From an uncultured Bacteroidota bacterium (lineage in GTDB: Bacteria; Bacteroidota; Bacteroidia; Bacteroidales; UBA12077), in NCBI GenBank assembly GCA_913055635.1, contig CAJXLK010000004.1, positions 62,001 to 126,000 on the forward strand: a stretch of 64,000 nucleotides of DNA, in the 5' to 3' direction. The translations under genes and the position numbers were made by a program. This document shows, piece by piece, positions 9,729 to 19,600 of the stretch. How positions within the stretch are numbered: position 1 is the stretch's first letter; the number at the start of each line of letters is the position of its first letter. The notes beneath the pieces are model-generated. The model was not told the DNA's origin. It saw only the letters and a list, made by a program, of their open reading frames with translations, and did no database searches.

Positions 9729-12700
9729 CTACACATCGATATCACAATCGGGCAGCCACTCCCTGACTCTCTGCTTATCTTCTTTTGGAAGATTGTTCTC
9801 TTCCAGATCAAGATCATATAAGGAATTCAATTTTCTCAAAACAGGAGGTAAAGAAGAAAATTGGTTGTTATCCAGCTCAAGGGTTTCTATTTTAGCCAAA
9901 TGCTCCAGGGCCATAGGTAAAGCTCGCAATTGGTTATGGGACAAATCCAGCCGCCGGAGGTTTTGAAGCCTCCCGATGTCAGCAGGAAGATGGGAAAGTT
10001 GATTTGACTCCGCCTCAAATTCTTCCAAAGTTTCAATATTGCCCAGTTCCTTAGGCAAGGAATCCATTTGATTCTCCTCCACATTGAGCTCTTCGAGATT
10101 CACCAGTCTATCAATCGAGGAGGGAAGGTTCTTTAGCTTGTTCTCCTCCAGGTTAAGCCTTTCCAATTGATCAGCCTGCCAAACCTCCGTAGGCACGGTG
10201 TTAAGTTGATTATCCTCCAAATTCAATTCTTCCAGGTGTCTAAAAACAGGTAAATCATTCAATTGATTGCTGCTCAGCCTCAGTTCCTTAAGGTCAGGTA
10301 ATGCCCCCAGCTCGTGCGGCAAAGAAGTTAATTGGTTGTCGGCAACATTGAGCAGCCTCAGGTTTTGTAAGTTCTTTATCTTCGCGGAAACCTCCTTTAA
10401 CTGATTGGATTGCACACGAAGCCGCTCTAAATTTCTGAACCGATATAAATTAGCGGGTAGTCGGGATAACTGATTTTCACCCAATTCCAGAATTTTCAAC
10501 CCTTCCAGCACGGGAAGTTCTCTAACCTGATTGTCTTCCAGCTCCAGCCTTTCCAACCTACTAAGGTGCCGGAGTTCCCGGGGGATAGAAGATAAAGCAT
10601 TATCACTTAAATCCAGCTGCCTTAAATTTTTAAGCCCCCCAATTTCCGGAGGAAGAACACTCAGGTCGTTTCCACCCAGATTGAGTTCCTTCAATGCACG
10701 CAATTTCTTTATCCAATCAGGTAAAACAGTCAGCTTATTCCATTCCAGATCAAGCTGCTGAAGCCCGCGCAATTTTTCCATATCGCCCGGTAATGCCTTC
10801 AATTGGTTATCTTCCAGGCCTAATTCTTTCAAACGCATTAGTTGGCCAACCACACTGGGCAAGGTGCCCAGTTTGTTATCGGCCAGCTCCAGATCCTGAA
10901 GGTGGCTAAGATGCTTTATTTCAGAGGGAAGTGATGCCAGTTCATTGTCGTTTAAATGCAGCACTTCCAGGGCAGATAATTTTCCCACTTCGCTCGGTAT
11001 ACCGGTCAGCTCATTATATTCCAAAACCAGTTTTTCCAATTCACCACATCTACCAATGGCTGCTGGCAAGCTGTCCAACTCATTGGATCCTGCATTGAAC
11101 ACTTTCAAACGGGATAATTGTCCAATGGCGGGTGACAAACGGGTTAAATCATTTCCGTTTATATTCAGCTCTTTCAGGTTTGTTAAGGCATTCAGCTCGC
11201 CAGGGAGGCTTTTCAGTTCATTATCTTCCAGATTAAGCTTTTCCAGACCCGTTAAATGATTGAGGGCATCCGGTTGAAGATCACTCAATTTATTCGACTT
11301 AAGGTTCAGAGATTTCAGGTGGGGTAATTCCCCGATCACCGGTGGCAAGCTCTTTAAATCCGAATTGTACAATTTAAGCCGCTCAAGATGCTCCAGTTTT
11401 TGTATTTCATCGGGAAGATTGCTCCAATGCTCATCTGCAAAGGTTAATTCTTTTAAATTGGATAATTTTGTTACAACCAATGGAAATTCAGTAAGTTGAC
11501 TCCTTCCCAAATGAAGTTCCTCCAGATGCTCCAGGTTGGTGATGGATTCAGGAATGGTGTCAAAATTGGCATCTTCAAGATTCAGAGCAATTAAAGAGGA
11601 AAGTTCAGTAACTGCTTTGGGGAAGCCAGCTAAATCGTTGCTCTGCAAACTCAACCGCTCGAGATTTTTTAACTGAGAAATTTTTCCGGGAATTTTGTTG
11701 ATGTCATTCCACCAAAGATGAAGAGACCTCAATTGTTTCAGCTCCAGAACAACCCCGGGAAGATGATCAAAGTCGTTGGCACCAAGCCCAATGGCCTTAA
11801 GCTCAGACAAGCCGGTCAGCGACCCGGGAAGCCGGCTGATGTTGTTAAAGGTGAGATTGAGAAATCTGAGGCTATCCAAGCCGCAAATGGCCGCAGGCAC
11901 TTCATTCATGCCATTGTAACCCAGGTCAAGATAGGTTAAGTTTTTTAGTCTGGCGAAACTTTCCGGGAGATGCTCCAGTGAACTGCTGCTCAAATCAAGA
12001 TGAGTAAGGCTGTCCAAATGATAGAAAACCTCGGGTAAGGTGGATAACTCATTGCCCTCCAAATCAAGCCTCTTTAAATCTGTTAACCGGGTGATGGCCG
12101 GATCCAGGTGCTCAATCTGATTATCTTCAACATAAAGCTCTTCTAATTGAGCAAGCGACAGAAGGGAAGCGGGGATTTGCCTAAAATCATTCTCTACGAG
12201 AGCAAGAAATTTCAGCTCTTTTAATTCACCGAAAGATTCGGGCAATTCCCTTAAATGATTGTTGCTTAGATAGAGCCTTTCCAAATGATTCATTTCTCCG
12301 AGGCCAGTTGGAAGAACGTGTAAGTTATTGTTCCCTAGATATAAAACTTTCAGACCCTTCAAATTTGAAATTTCTTGGGGTAAGTGGGCGATATGGTTTT
12401 TATAAAGCGACAGGGTATCCAGTCCGGTCATTTGACCCATATAGGGGGGAATGGTGTCTATTACATTATGCCCGAGATCAAGAAATCTTAACCTTGGAAG
12501 GCTGGCCAGCAATTCAGGCATATCCCGGAAATTGTTGCTGCCCAAATCCACCTTTTCAAGGGTTTTCAGATCCGTCAGGGTCTGGGGAAGCTGCTGGAGT
12601 TCATTGCCCGAAAGCATTAAAACCTTCAAATCCTCAAGGGATTCAATGGACCGTGGAATGCGGGATAATTGATTGTGGCTGAGGTTTAGTTTTCTCAGAT

Positions 12701-13058
12701 GCACCAGTTTTCTTATATCCCAGAAAAGAAGCTTTTCCCCGAACGTTTGTCTGGAGATGCATTCAGGGAATTGATCAAAATGGTTGGCCTTTAGGCTTAA
12801 AATTTTCAGATCCGAAAGTTTGTCAATGTTGCCAGGCAGGGATGTGAGCCTGTTGCTGTCAAGATTAAGGGTTTGCAGATGCCTCAACTTATCAATATCC
12901 TCCGGTACTTTTTCCAACTTCTGGTTCGACAGGTCCAGGTGGTAAACCTGCTCCGGTCGCTTGAGGGCTTGCTCAAACGAGTGGTAGATCTTGTCTGGTT
13001 GGGCGCTCAGATTAATCGAGATTAAAACTAGTAGGGAAATGAATGCCAACTTTCTCAT
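9729..13058 (-). CDS. Exported leucine-rich-repeat protein, about 46 LRRs
   Basis: A 1109-residue protein made almost entirely of LRRs after a signal peptide (MRKLAFISLLVLISINLSAQ). I count about 46 units, mostly exactly 23 residues, with pattern IxxLxxLxxLxLxxNxLxxLPxx. Exceptions are a longer third unit with a FGEKLLFWD insertion and two 20-residue units near the C-terminus. There is no T9SS sorting domain, transmembrane helix or C-terminal cap domain; the protein ends a few residues after the last repeat (REWLPDCDIDV). An extended solenoid for protein-protein binding in the periplasm or outside the cell is likely; the partner is unknown. A good Bacteroidota-type promoter lies just upstream. 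Convergent with the M15 peptidase. Confidence 0.93.
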   Translation of the reverse strand: MRKLAFISLLVLISINLSAQPDKIYHSFEQALKRPEQVYHLDLSNQKLEKVPEDIDKLRHLQTLNLDSNRLTSLPGNIDKLSDLKILSLKANHFDQFPECISRQTFGEKLLFWDIRKLVHLRKLNLSHNQLSRIPRSIESLEDLKVLMLSGNELQQLPQTLTDLKTLEKVDLGSNNFRDMPELLASLPRLRFLDLGHNVIDTIPPYMGQMTGLDTLSLYKNHIAHLPQEISNLKGLKVLYLGNNNLHVLPTGLGEMNHLERLYLSNNHLRELPESFGELKELKFLALVENDFRQIPASLLSLAQLEELYVEDNQIEHLDPAITRLTDLKRLDLEGNELSTLPEVFYHLDSLTHLDLSSSSLEHLPESFARLKNLTYLDLGYNGMNEVPAAICGLDSLRFLNLTFNNISRLPGSLTGLSELKAIGLGANDFDHLPGVVLELKQLRSLHLWWNDINKIPGKISQLKNLERLSLQSNDLAGFPKAVTELSSLIALNLEDANFDTIPESITNLEHLEELHLGRSQLTEFPLVVTKLSNLKELTFADEHWSNLPDEIQKLEHLERLKLYNSDLKSLPPVIGELPHLKSLNLKSNKLSDLQPDALNHLTGLEKLNLEDNELKSLPGELNALTNLKELNINGNDLTRLSPAIGQLSRLKVFNAGSNELDSLPAAIGRCGELEKLVLEYNELTGIPSEVGKLSALEVLHLNDNELASLPSEIKHLSHLQDLELADNKLGTLPSVVGQLMRLKELGLEDNQLKALPGDMEKLRGLQQLDLEWNKLTVLPDWIKKLRALKELNLGGNDLSVLPPEIGGLKNLRQLDLSDNALSSIPRELRHLSRLERLELEDNQVRELPVLEGLKILELGENQLSRLPANLYRFRNLERLRVQSNQLKEVSAKIKNLQNLRLLNVADNQLTSLPHELGALPDLKELRLSSNQLNDLPVFRHLEELNLEDNQLNTVPTEVWQADQLERLNLEENKLKNLPSSIDRLVNLEELNVEENQMDSLPKELGNIETLEEFEAESNQLSHLPADIGRLQNLRRLDLSHNQLRALPMALEHLAKIETLELDNNQFSSLPPVLRKLNSLYDLDLEENNLPKEDKQRVREWLPDCDIDV

Positions 13059-13110
13059 ATTTAATGTTTTTAGTTTTTACATGTGCCTTCTTTTTTTGCG
13101 GTTTTGCCCG

Positions 13111-13141
13111 CAAAGATGAGGGCACTTTTATTTTTTCCAAA
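13111..13141 (-). promoter_or_regulatory. Bacteroidota-type promoter of the LRR gene
   Basis: Read on the minus strand, a -33 TTTG (13141-13138) is followed after 19 bases by CATCTTTG (13118-13111), one base off the TAnnTTTG consensus. Transcription should begin near 13104, about 46 bases before the start codon. Confidence 0.6.
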
Positions 13142-13150
13142 CTAATGAAA

Positions 13151-13194
13151 ACCAATTGCGAAAAATTGGTGGTTCACAGTTACTGTTCACAGTT
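13151..13194. repeat. Inverted repeat plus 13-base-period direct repeat, candidate operator
   Basis: ACCAATTGCGAAAAATTGGT at 13151-13170 forms a 7-bp stem with a 6-base loop. GTTCACAGTT follows twice, at 13172-13181 and 13185-13194. Both sit just upstream of the LRR promoter. Confidence 0.35.
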
Positions 13195-13345
13195 AAATGT
13201 TTCTGATGGATTTTCTCCAACCCGCCAGTATTGTTTAATCCAATTTATGGATCATTTGTTTGTGGATTGATAACAAAAAACAACCTAAGGTAATCATTTT
13301 TTCAATCAGTTCATTTGGGGGGAACACAATCGGGCAGGGATGATA

Positions 13346-13377
13346 TTTGACAAGGACTGTATAAATTCATATCTTGC
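13346..13377 (+). promoter_or_regulatory. Probable promoter of the subtilisin gene
   Basis: TTTG at 13346-13349, a 20-base spacer, then TATCTTGC at 13370-13377, a partial match to TAnnTTTG. The start codon lies about 70 bases downstream. Confidence 0.45.
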
Positions 13378-13450
13378 TAAATAAGAACGATCAGGTTTTA
13401 ACCGCCCCCTAAAAATTCTTGCTTTGTTTAACCAAAAACTACCATTGCTT

Positions 13451-15697
13451 ATGAAACGAATGCTACAACGCTTAGCCATTCCACTGATCGCAGGGGTTGC
13501 TTTTTTACTGGTATGGACATCCTGTGAAGAACAATCCATGCGGCAACCGGAGGATTTACAACCTCAAGTTTCTCAATCGCAGCCCATTGCTGGTGAAGCG
13601 ATAGAAGATCAGTACATTGTGGTATTAAAGAAAGGAGCCAGGCCCTCGAAAGTTCTATCCAGTCAGGGACTTGAAGCTCAACACACCTACAATCATGCCA
13701 TAAAGGGATTTTCCCTTAAGATACCGAATAATCGGGCTTTAGAAGCCTTACGGAACAATAAAAATGTTAAATACATCGAAAAAGACTTAGAAGTTCAGGC
13801 TTTTGGTCAGACTTTACCCACGGGGGTTGACCGCATGCAAGCAGACCTGAACGGCACCGCTGCCATTGACAACACGCATCAAGAGTTGGATATCGACATT
13901 GTAATCATGGATTCGGGCATTGACAAGGATCATCCGGATTTAAACGTAGCGGGAGGGTATAATTTCTCATTGGGTCCAGCCAAGAAATGGGACGATGGCA
14001 ATGGCCATGGCACCCACACTGCTGGTAGTGCAGCAGCAAAAGACAATTCGGAAGGGGTAGTTGGTGTAGCCCCGGGTGCCCGCCTTTGGGCAGCCAGAGT
14101 CCTTGACAATCGGGGAAGCGGGTCCATTTCGGATATCGTTGCCGGCATCGATTGGGTCACTCAAAACGCCGACAAATTTGAAGTGGTCAATATGAGCCTG
14201 GGTGCTACCGGGTCAAGCAGTTCGATGCGGGAAGCCATCCAGAGTAGTGTCAATGCAGGAGTGGTATATGTTGTAGCTGCCGGAAACGATGGTTCAGATG
14301 TTTACGGTAGCGACGGCCAACTGGGCGGTGGTGATGACATCATCCCGGCAGCTTACCCCGAAGTGGCCACCATTTCAGCACTGGCCGATTCTGATGGTGA
14401 AGCCGGTGGTAACGGGAGCGAAACCAGCTATGGCAGTGATGATTCCTTTGCCAGCTTCAGCAATTACAGTACTGCTGTGACTTCAGACAATCCCGTGACC
14501 TCTCCCGGGGCTGCCATTGACCTGATGCTTCCCGGGGTAGACATTTATTCCACATACAACGATGGTGGCTATACAACAATGAGTGGTACCAGCATGGCTT
14601 CTCCCCATGGGGCCGGATTAGCCGCCTTGTACATCCTGGCCAACAATGCCAGCCATGGCTCGGCCTCAGATGTCTATAACATCCGCCAGGCCCTGATCGA
14701 CCAGGGAATCAAGCAATCCAGCACAGACGGGCTGGCTACCCTAAACGACCCGGATGAAAACCCCGAACACCTGGGCTGGGCCAGCACAAGCAGCAGCGGG
14801 GCTCCCTCCGTTTCCTGGATGAACCCCAACGACGGGGCCACCATTTCGGGCACCGTTACCCTGGAAGTTGAGGCTTCCGATTCCGACGGCTCCGTGAGCC
14901 AGGTCGAATTTTTCGTTGACGGCACCCGCATCGCCACCGACAGCGATGGCTCCGATGGCTACACAGCATCCTGGAACACCGGAACAGACGGCAGCCATAC
15001 ATTAAAAGCCGTTGCCACCGACAATGACAACAATACGGGCGATGCCAGCATCACCGTTAACGTAGACAATACCGACGATGCCCCCGCTGTATCCTGGGTG
15101 AATCCCACAGATGGTGAAACGGTCAGCGGCACGGTCGCCATGGAAGCCGATGCATCGGACGATGGGTCGGTCACCCAGGTCGAATTCTTCGTTGACGGAA
15201 ACAGCGTGGGAACCGACACCGATGGTTCCAACGGCTGGACCAACAGCTGGGACTCCAACAATGCGGCCGACGGTTCCCATACCTTTACTGCAGAGGCGAG
15301 CGATGATGCCGCCCAAACTTCGTCCGCCCAGATAGGCGTTACGGTAAGCAACACCACCAGTGGTGGAGGCATGTATGTATCAAACATCAGCTTCAGATCA
15401 TTTGGCCCGCACCTGGGCACCACCGTTACCATCCGTTACGACTCTGACGGTGATGGCGTAGCTGAAACCTCCGACGAGCCGGTTAGTAATGCCTCTGTGG
15501 AATTGGCCCTTCAATACCAAGACGGCACTGTCAACAATTATTCCGGAACCACCGACGCTTCCGGACAGATTGAATTTACCTGGAAACATGCCCCAAGCGG
15601 CTCTTACACAGCAGAGGTCACCAGCCTGAGCCACAGCTCATATACGTGGGATGCATCACTGGACCTGGATAATCCCGATTCATACACCCTGCAATAA
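13451..15697 (+). CDS. Subtilisin-like S8 serine peptidase lipoprotein with Ig-like domains
   Basis: Secreted serine protease of 748 residues. The ATG at 13451 begins a lipoprotein signal peptide with lipobox-like VWTSC, so the enzyme is probably lipid-anchored; an upstream in-frame ATG at 13424 would spoil it. An I9 inhibitor propeptide follows (about 45-115). The S8 catalytic domain (about 125-445) has Asp in IMDSGIDKDHPD (about 154), His in GHGTHTAG (about 185), oxyanion Asn in VVAAGNDGSD, and Ser in GTSMASPHG (about 380), all intact. Two Ig-like domains of the Big_17 type come next (SWMNPNDGATISGTV and SWVNPTDGETVSGTV), then a C-terminal beta domain of about 100 residues. There is no T9SS sorting tail. 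A strong terminator follows. Confidence 0.95.
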   Translation: MKRMLQRLAIPLIAGVAFLLVWTSCEEQSMRQPEDLQPQVSQSQPIAGEAIEDQYIVVLKKGARPSKVLSSQGLEAQHTYNHAIKGFSLKIPNNRALEALRNNKNVKYIEKDLEVQAFGQTLPTGVDRMQADLNGTAAIDNTHQELDIDIVIMDSGIDKDHPDLNVAGGYNFSLGPAKKWDDGNGHGTHTAGSAAAKDNSEGVVGVAPGARLWAARVLDNRGSGSISDIVAGIDWVTQNADKFEVVNMSLGATGSSSSMREAIQSSVNAGVVYVVAAGNDGSDVYGSDGQLGGGDDIIPAAYPEVATISALADSDGEAGGNGSETSYGSDDSFASFSNYSTAVTSDNPVTSPGAAIDLMLPGVDIYSTYNDGGYTTMSGTSMASPHGAGLAALYILANNASHGSASDVYNIRQALIDQGIKQSSTDGLATLNDPDENPEHLGWASTSSSGAPSVSWMNPNDGATISGTVTLEVEASDSDGSVSQVEFFVDGTRIATDSDGSDGYTASWNTGTDGSHTLKAVATDNDNNTGDASITVNVDNTDDAPAVSWVNPTDGETVSGTVAMEADASDDGSVTQVEFFVDGNSVGTDTDGSNGWTNSWDSNNAADGSHTFTAEASDDAAQTSSAQIGVTVSNTTSGGGMYVSNISFRSFGPHLGTTVTIRYDSDGDGVAETSDEPVSNASVELALQYQDGTVNNYSGTTDASGQIEFTWKHAPSGSYTAEVTSLSHSSYTWDASLDLDNPDSYTLQ

Positions 15698-15720
15698 TTA
15701 CATCAGCCTATAAAATCATC

Positions 15721-15756
15721 AAGAGGAGAGATGACCTGATCTCTCCTCTTGTTTTA
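15721..15756 (+). terminator. Rho-independent terminator after the subtilisin gene
   Basis: A perfect 12-bp stem (AAGAGGAGAGAT / ATCTCTCCTCTT, 15721-15732 and 15739-15750) with a 6-base loop is followed by GTTTT. It lies 23 bases after the stop codon. Confidence 0.85.
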
Positions 15757-15866
15757 TGGATTATAAAGGTGTGTTTCATCCTTTTTGACCTTACCCTCCC
15801 TCTCTTTTCTATGAAGCCCACATAAAAAACTTAAAACCAGCCCCTTATACATTATCACTCCCCTGC

Positions 15867-16355
15867 TCAAACAAGACCCTGTCTTTCAATGGCTTTGCTC
15901 AGCATGGCGATTTGGCCACCATGGTAGGCATTGTGTTCAGCTACGATGGTAGCCTGTCGCAAAAGATGGTGATCGGGATTGGCCTCAAAGGGTTCAAAAA
16001 GATCATTGGCGGGATCCCGCAAAAGGCCTACCATTTCCTCCATTAAAAATTGAATTTGCCCGATCGATTCTTCCCACTCCTCGTCAGAAGCAGGTGTTGA
16101 ATGATCCGGCCAGAATCCCTCCGGCCAGGGTGGCGAGGTATAATGGGAATCTTTAGAGTACTCAACCAGGTCGTTCAGGGCAAGTCGCAGGTGCTCGGTC
16201 AACTCCCAGATGCTATGGGAAAAACCTGCCGGCGTTTGCCCCGTCACCTCATAAGGTAGGCCTTTGAGCTGATCAGCCAAAGGGGTGAATGCATTGCCTC
16301 CGCGAATCATGGTAATCAACTGTTCGCGGATTTTTTGTTCATCATGAGTGTTCAT
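15867..16355 (-). CDS. DinB/YfiT-family protein
   Basis: A 162-residue predicted four-helix-bundle protein of the DinB superfamily. These are often metal-dependent thiol transferases or damage-induced proteins. The putative metal ligands are visible: HSIWELTEH (about 46-54) and EHNAYHGGQI near the C-terminus (about 139-148), matching the H...H-x3-H pattern. Length is typical. It lies downstream of the 3877-residue gene on the same strand but is separated from it by 248 bases containing hairpins, so it is probably an independent unit. The substrate is unknown. Confidence 0.87.
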   Translation of the reverse strand: MNTHDEQKIREQLITMIRGGNAFTPLADQLKGLPYEVTGQTPAGFSHSIWELTEHLRLALNDLVEYSKDSHYTSPPWPEGFWPDHSTPASDEEWEESIGQIQFLMEEMVGLLRDPANDLFEPFEANPDHHLLRQATIVAEHNAYHGGQIAMLSKAIERQGLV

Positions 16356-16452
16356 AGGCCATATGATTCATTCAGATAACCTCTTTAATATACGAAATCA
16401 TCAATCACCGTGCAACCCCTCCAACATGGTGATTATTGAAAAAGAGGGGATA

Positions 16453-16603
16453 AGGGGGGATCTATGGGCTGCTGGGGGTTTATATGACAAGCCTGTAATT
16501 GGGATTGAATGGAAAAAACAGGGACAATCTATGGCCCCTGGACATTTTTATGACAAGCCCGTCATTGGGTATGAACAGGGAAACAGGGAATCTATGATCC
16601 CTG
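16453..16603 (-). repeat. Tandem hairpin repeats in the 3' region of the 3877-residue gene
   Basis: Two roughly 65-base direct copies and a third partial one lie immediately after the stop codon. On the minus strand, copies 1 and 2 begin CAGGGATCATAGATTCCCTG and CAGGGGCCATAGATTGTCCCTG, each a small stem-loop. Each is followed by a conserved CAATNACNGGCTTGTCATA block. The third begins CAGCAGCCCATAGAT. These may be terminators, RNA-stability elements or a dispersed repeat. Confidence 0.6.
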
Positions 16604-19600
16604 TTACCTGGCAAAATCATTGGGCACTGTATAGATGTTGCCTGTTTCAGGGCATATCACAGCAGCCTCGCCCGGGGCATGTATGTTGTAGGTTGAAAAG
16701 CCTGTTCCTGTGATGGTGCACCCTCCGGAACCGTCGAGCTGGGCGCTGCCCTGGAGCGTCCGGTCAATCCACTGGCTGCCGTTCCAATGGGCATATATAA
16801 GGCTGCCGATGCCGGAAATGTTACTTCGGTCCATATCCTTAAAATGAAGGGTGACATCGGGTGAAGAGCTGCCATGGATGCGCGAGAGATCCCAGTATTC
16901 GACATCTTTGACCACCTTGATGCTGTCATCACAGTTGTTGCAAGGCTCATTGCCGGCTTCAGGGTGGCCTTCGAAGAAATAGCGGGCCCTGAAAACATCA
17001 GATTCCTGTGAAGGGGCGGTAATTTCCACCGGGGCCCATACCCCGCTGTTGCCGGTGGGGAAAATAAAGGGATCGTTGCCTTTTTTCTCCACCGGGCCTT
17101 CCACGTACGAGCCGGCATGGCCCGGGCCGGCATCGGCATTGTCCATGATGCGCAGAAGGCTGCTGGCCGAAGACGTGATGATACCTTGATCAAGTGTGAG
17201 ATATTGTTCAACATCCACATGACGGGCCAGGTGGAGGGTATCGGCCTGTTTGCCGACCACCATGTCACTGAATATGAGGCTATCGGCTGTTCCGGATATC
17301 TGCTGCGATGCATCGCCGGTGAATGAGACGATGCCGTCGTTGTGGGCAAATTGACCATCGGCCGTAAAATTACCCTTCACGTCGATGCTGTCGGCTACAG
17401 CAGTGAGGCTGGTGCCGGCTATTTCAAGGTTGTCGAAGGAAGTGACCGATGAACCGCTGATCTCTGCATCGCTGCCGTAAAAGACCACCGAGCTGGCGGA
17501 AGTGGTGAACGAACCGTTGTTGAACCAGCTGCCGTAAACATCCAGGGTGGCATCATTGATGATCTCCAGGGTGGCGCCTCCTTCGATCTCTATATCGCCG
17601 ACACGGGCCCCGTCGGAGGTGATTTGGGGGTCGTGGGTTGCCGATGCCTGGATGACCACATCAATGACTGAGCCGCTGTTGTCGGGCACTTCCCCGCACG
17701 ACCAGTTGCCGGGATCGAACCAGTCGCTGCTGACATCACCCAGCCAAAGTCCTTTGCGGCTCACAGTGATATGATCCGTCAGGGTTTTGGTATCCTCCAC
17801 GGTTTGTTCTTTGACGGTAAGGGAAACGCTATAGGATCCTTGTGTCGAATAAGTTACATCATGGGGCCCCGGACCGGTGGCGGTTTGGGGTGTAGCGGCC
17901 GGGCCGAAATCCCACTGCCAGGTATCGGGGTTGCCCGTGGACAGATCCGTAAAGGTGACGGTACCTCCCTCGCAGGTCTGGGTTTTATCGCCAGAGAAGT
18001 CGGCTGCCAGGTTGCACCCGTACAAGGTAACCGGCAGTTGCTGCTCTTGTCCAACACAGCCGTACTGGCTGGTCTCCACCACGGAGATGTTGCCGTTGGT
18101 CTGACCAAAATCGACGGTGATGCTGTTGTTTTCCGGGCCGGTTGCACCACTGGTGATGGAGGCCCCATCGGGGGCAGTCCAGGAATAGCTGGCACCGGTA
18201 TGCAGCTCGACACTGTAGGATTTGCCTGTTGCCTGACAAGCCACGGCACTGTCGCCGCTAATCTCACTGGTGCTGGGTTGGGGATGCACCGTAACAATGC
18301 GCTCGGTATCCTTCGGACCGTTGCATTGGCCCCTGGCCCGGGCCGTAATGGTTGCCGTGCCATGAAAATCATCGGCCCAGTCCATTACGCCACTCGTTTC
18401 CCCTATGTTACCGGCTTCTGCAGGCGAACTGGAATAGACAATCTCCGTGGCATGGTCGGCATCGGCCGAATAGGTCTCATCAGGTGCACCCTGACAAACC
18501 TCGGTGGTTCCCTGGGTAAAAACAGGCTTGCCCACCTCCGGATTCACCGTTACATCGACGGCCGTTTGCTTTTGGCCGCCACAATCATCCGCTTCACCTG
18601 CCGTGGCAATGACTTGAGCTGTACCGGAAAAGTCGGAAGCCCACATCATGGCACCCGTTTGTTTATCTATGTTGCCGGCATCAAGGGGAGAAACCGAATA
18701 GGCGATCGAATCGGTATGCACGGAAGATGCCGTATAATCGGATGTTCCCCCCTGACACACCTCCTGAACCGGATCGCTGAATACGGGGGCATCGATTTCA
18801 GGTTCCACGGTAATCTTCAATGAATCGGATTTGGGTCCTTTATAGCCATAGGCAGTGGCTTTGATGAAAAACTCACCATAAAAACCGCTTTCCAGGTCCA
18901 ACACCCCTGTCGAGGTGTTCACCTGCCCGGCCGGGGACAAGGTGATGGCGTAGCGAACCGAATCGCTGTTGGCCGATTCTGCAGTATACTGCGTATTGAC
19001 GGCACCCTGGCAAAGCGTATCCTGATATACGGTAAAGGAGGGCACTTCCACTTCAGGGGGTTCCTGCAGGGGCTGGTCGATGATCACCTCAGAGATGAAG
19101 CCGCTGTGGCTGCCCCCGTTAAAACGATAAGCCGTGCCGGTAGAGATGATGTTGAATGTTCGGGAGTCTTGATCGCCAACACCTGCCGCAGCGGTGCTAA
19201 AGACCAGCTGATAGGAACCGGGGTTATCAATGACCAGGTCGTCGAACTGCACTTCCCCGTTTTCACCGGAACTCAAAGAGGTGGTGCCGCTAAGGGGTTC
19301 GCCTCCTCCTTCACTTACCGAGATGGAGACATTGGCAATGGGGTTGTCGTAGTCATCATACAATCCCACAGCAGGCGGACCGGGGATGACGCCACCGGCT
19401 TCTCCGTCGGCCGGTTGTTGCAATATCTCCAGGTGATCGGCCGGAGCCGGCTGGATGTTGAACATATTGGAAGTGACACTGCTTACCCCGGAATAAGAAG
19501 CTTCAAAAATCAACTGATAATCCTCTGCTGCCCGGTTGATGGTCAACTGATCAAACACTGCCGTGCCCGATGCATCGGTTTGAACCGTATCGTGGGTGGG

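Larger units (their letters stand above)
13059..13450. other. Divergent control region between LRR and subtilisin genes
   Basis: This 392-base gap holds a promoter for each direction (13111-13141 minus and 13346-13377 plus). Between them are an inverted repeat ACCAATT-N6-AATTGGT (13151-13170) and a direct repeat of GTTCACAGTT (13172-13181 and 13185-13194, 13-base period). No gene was recognised. Confidence 0.55.

Noticed and set aside
16453..16603. Integron attC site
   Set aside because: No GTTRRRY core site or paired R/L boxes, and no integrase in the window.
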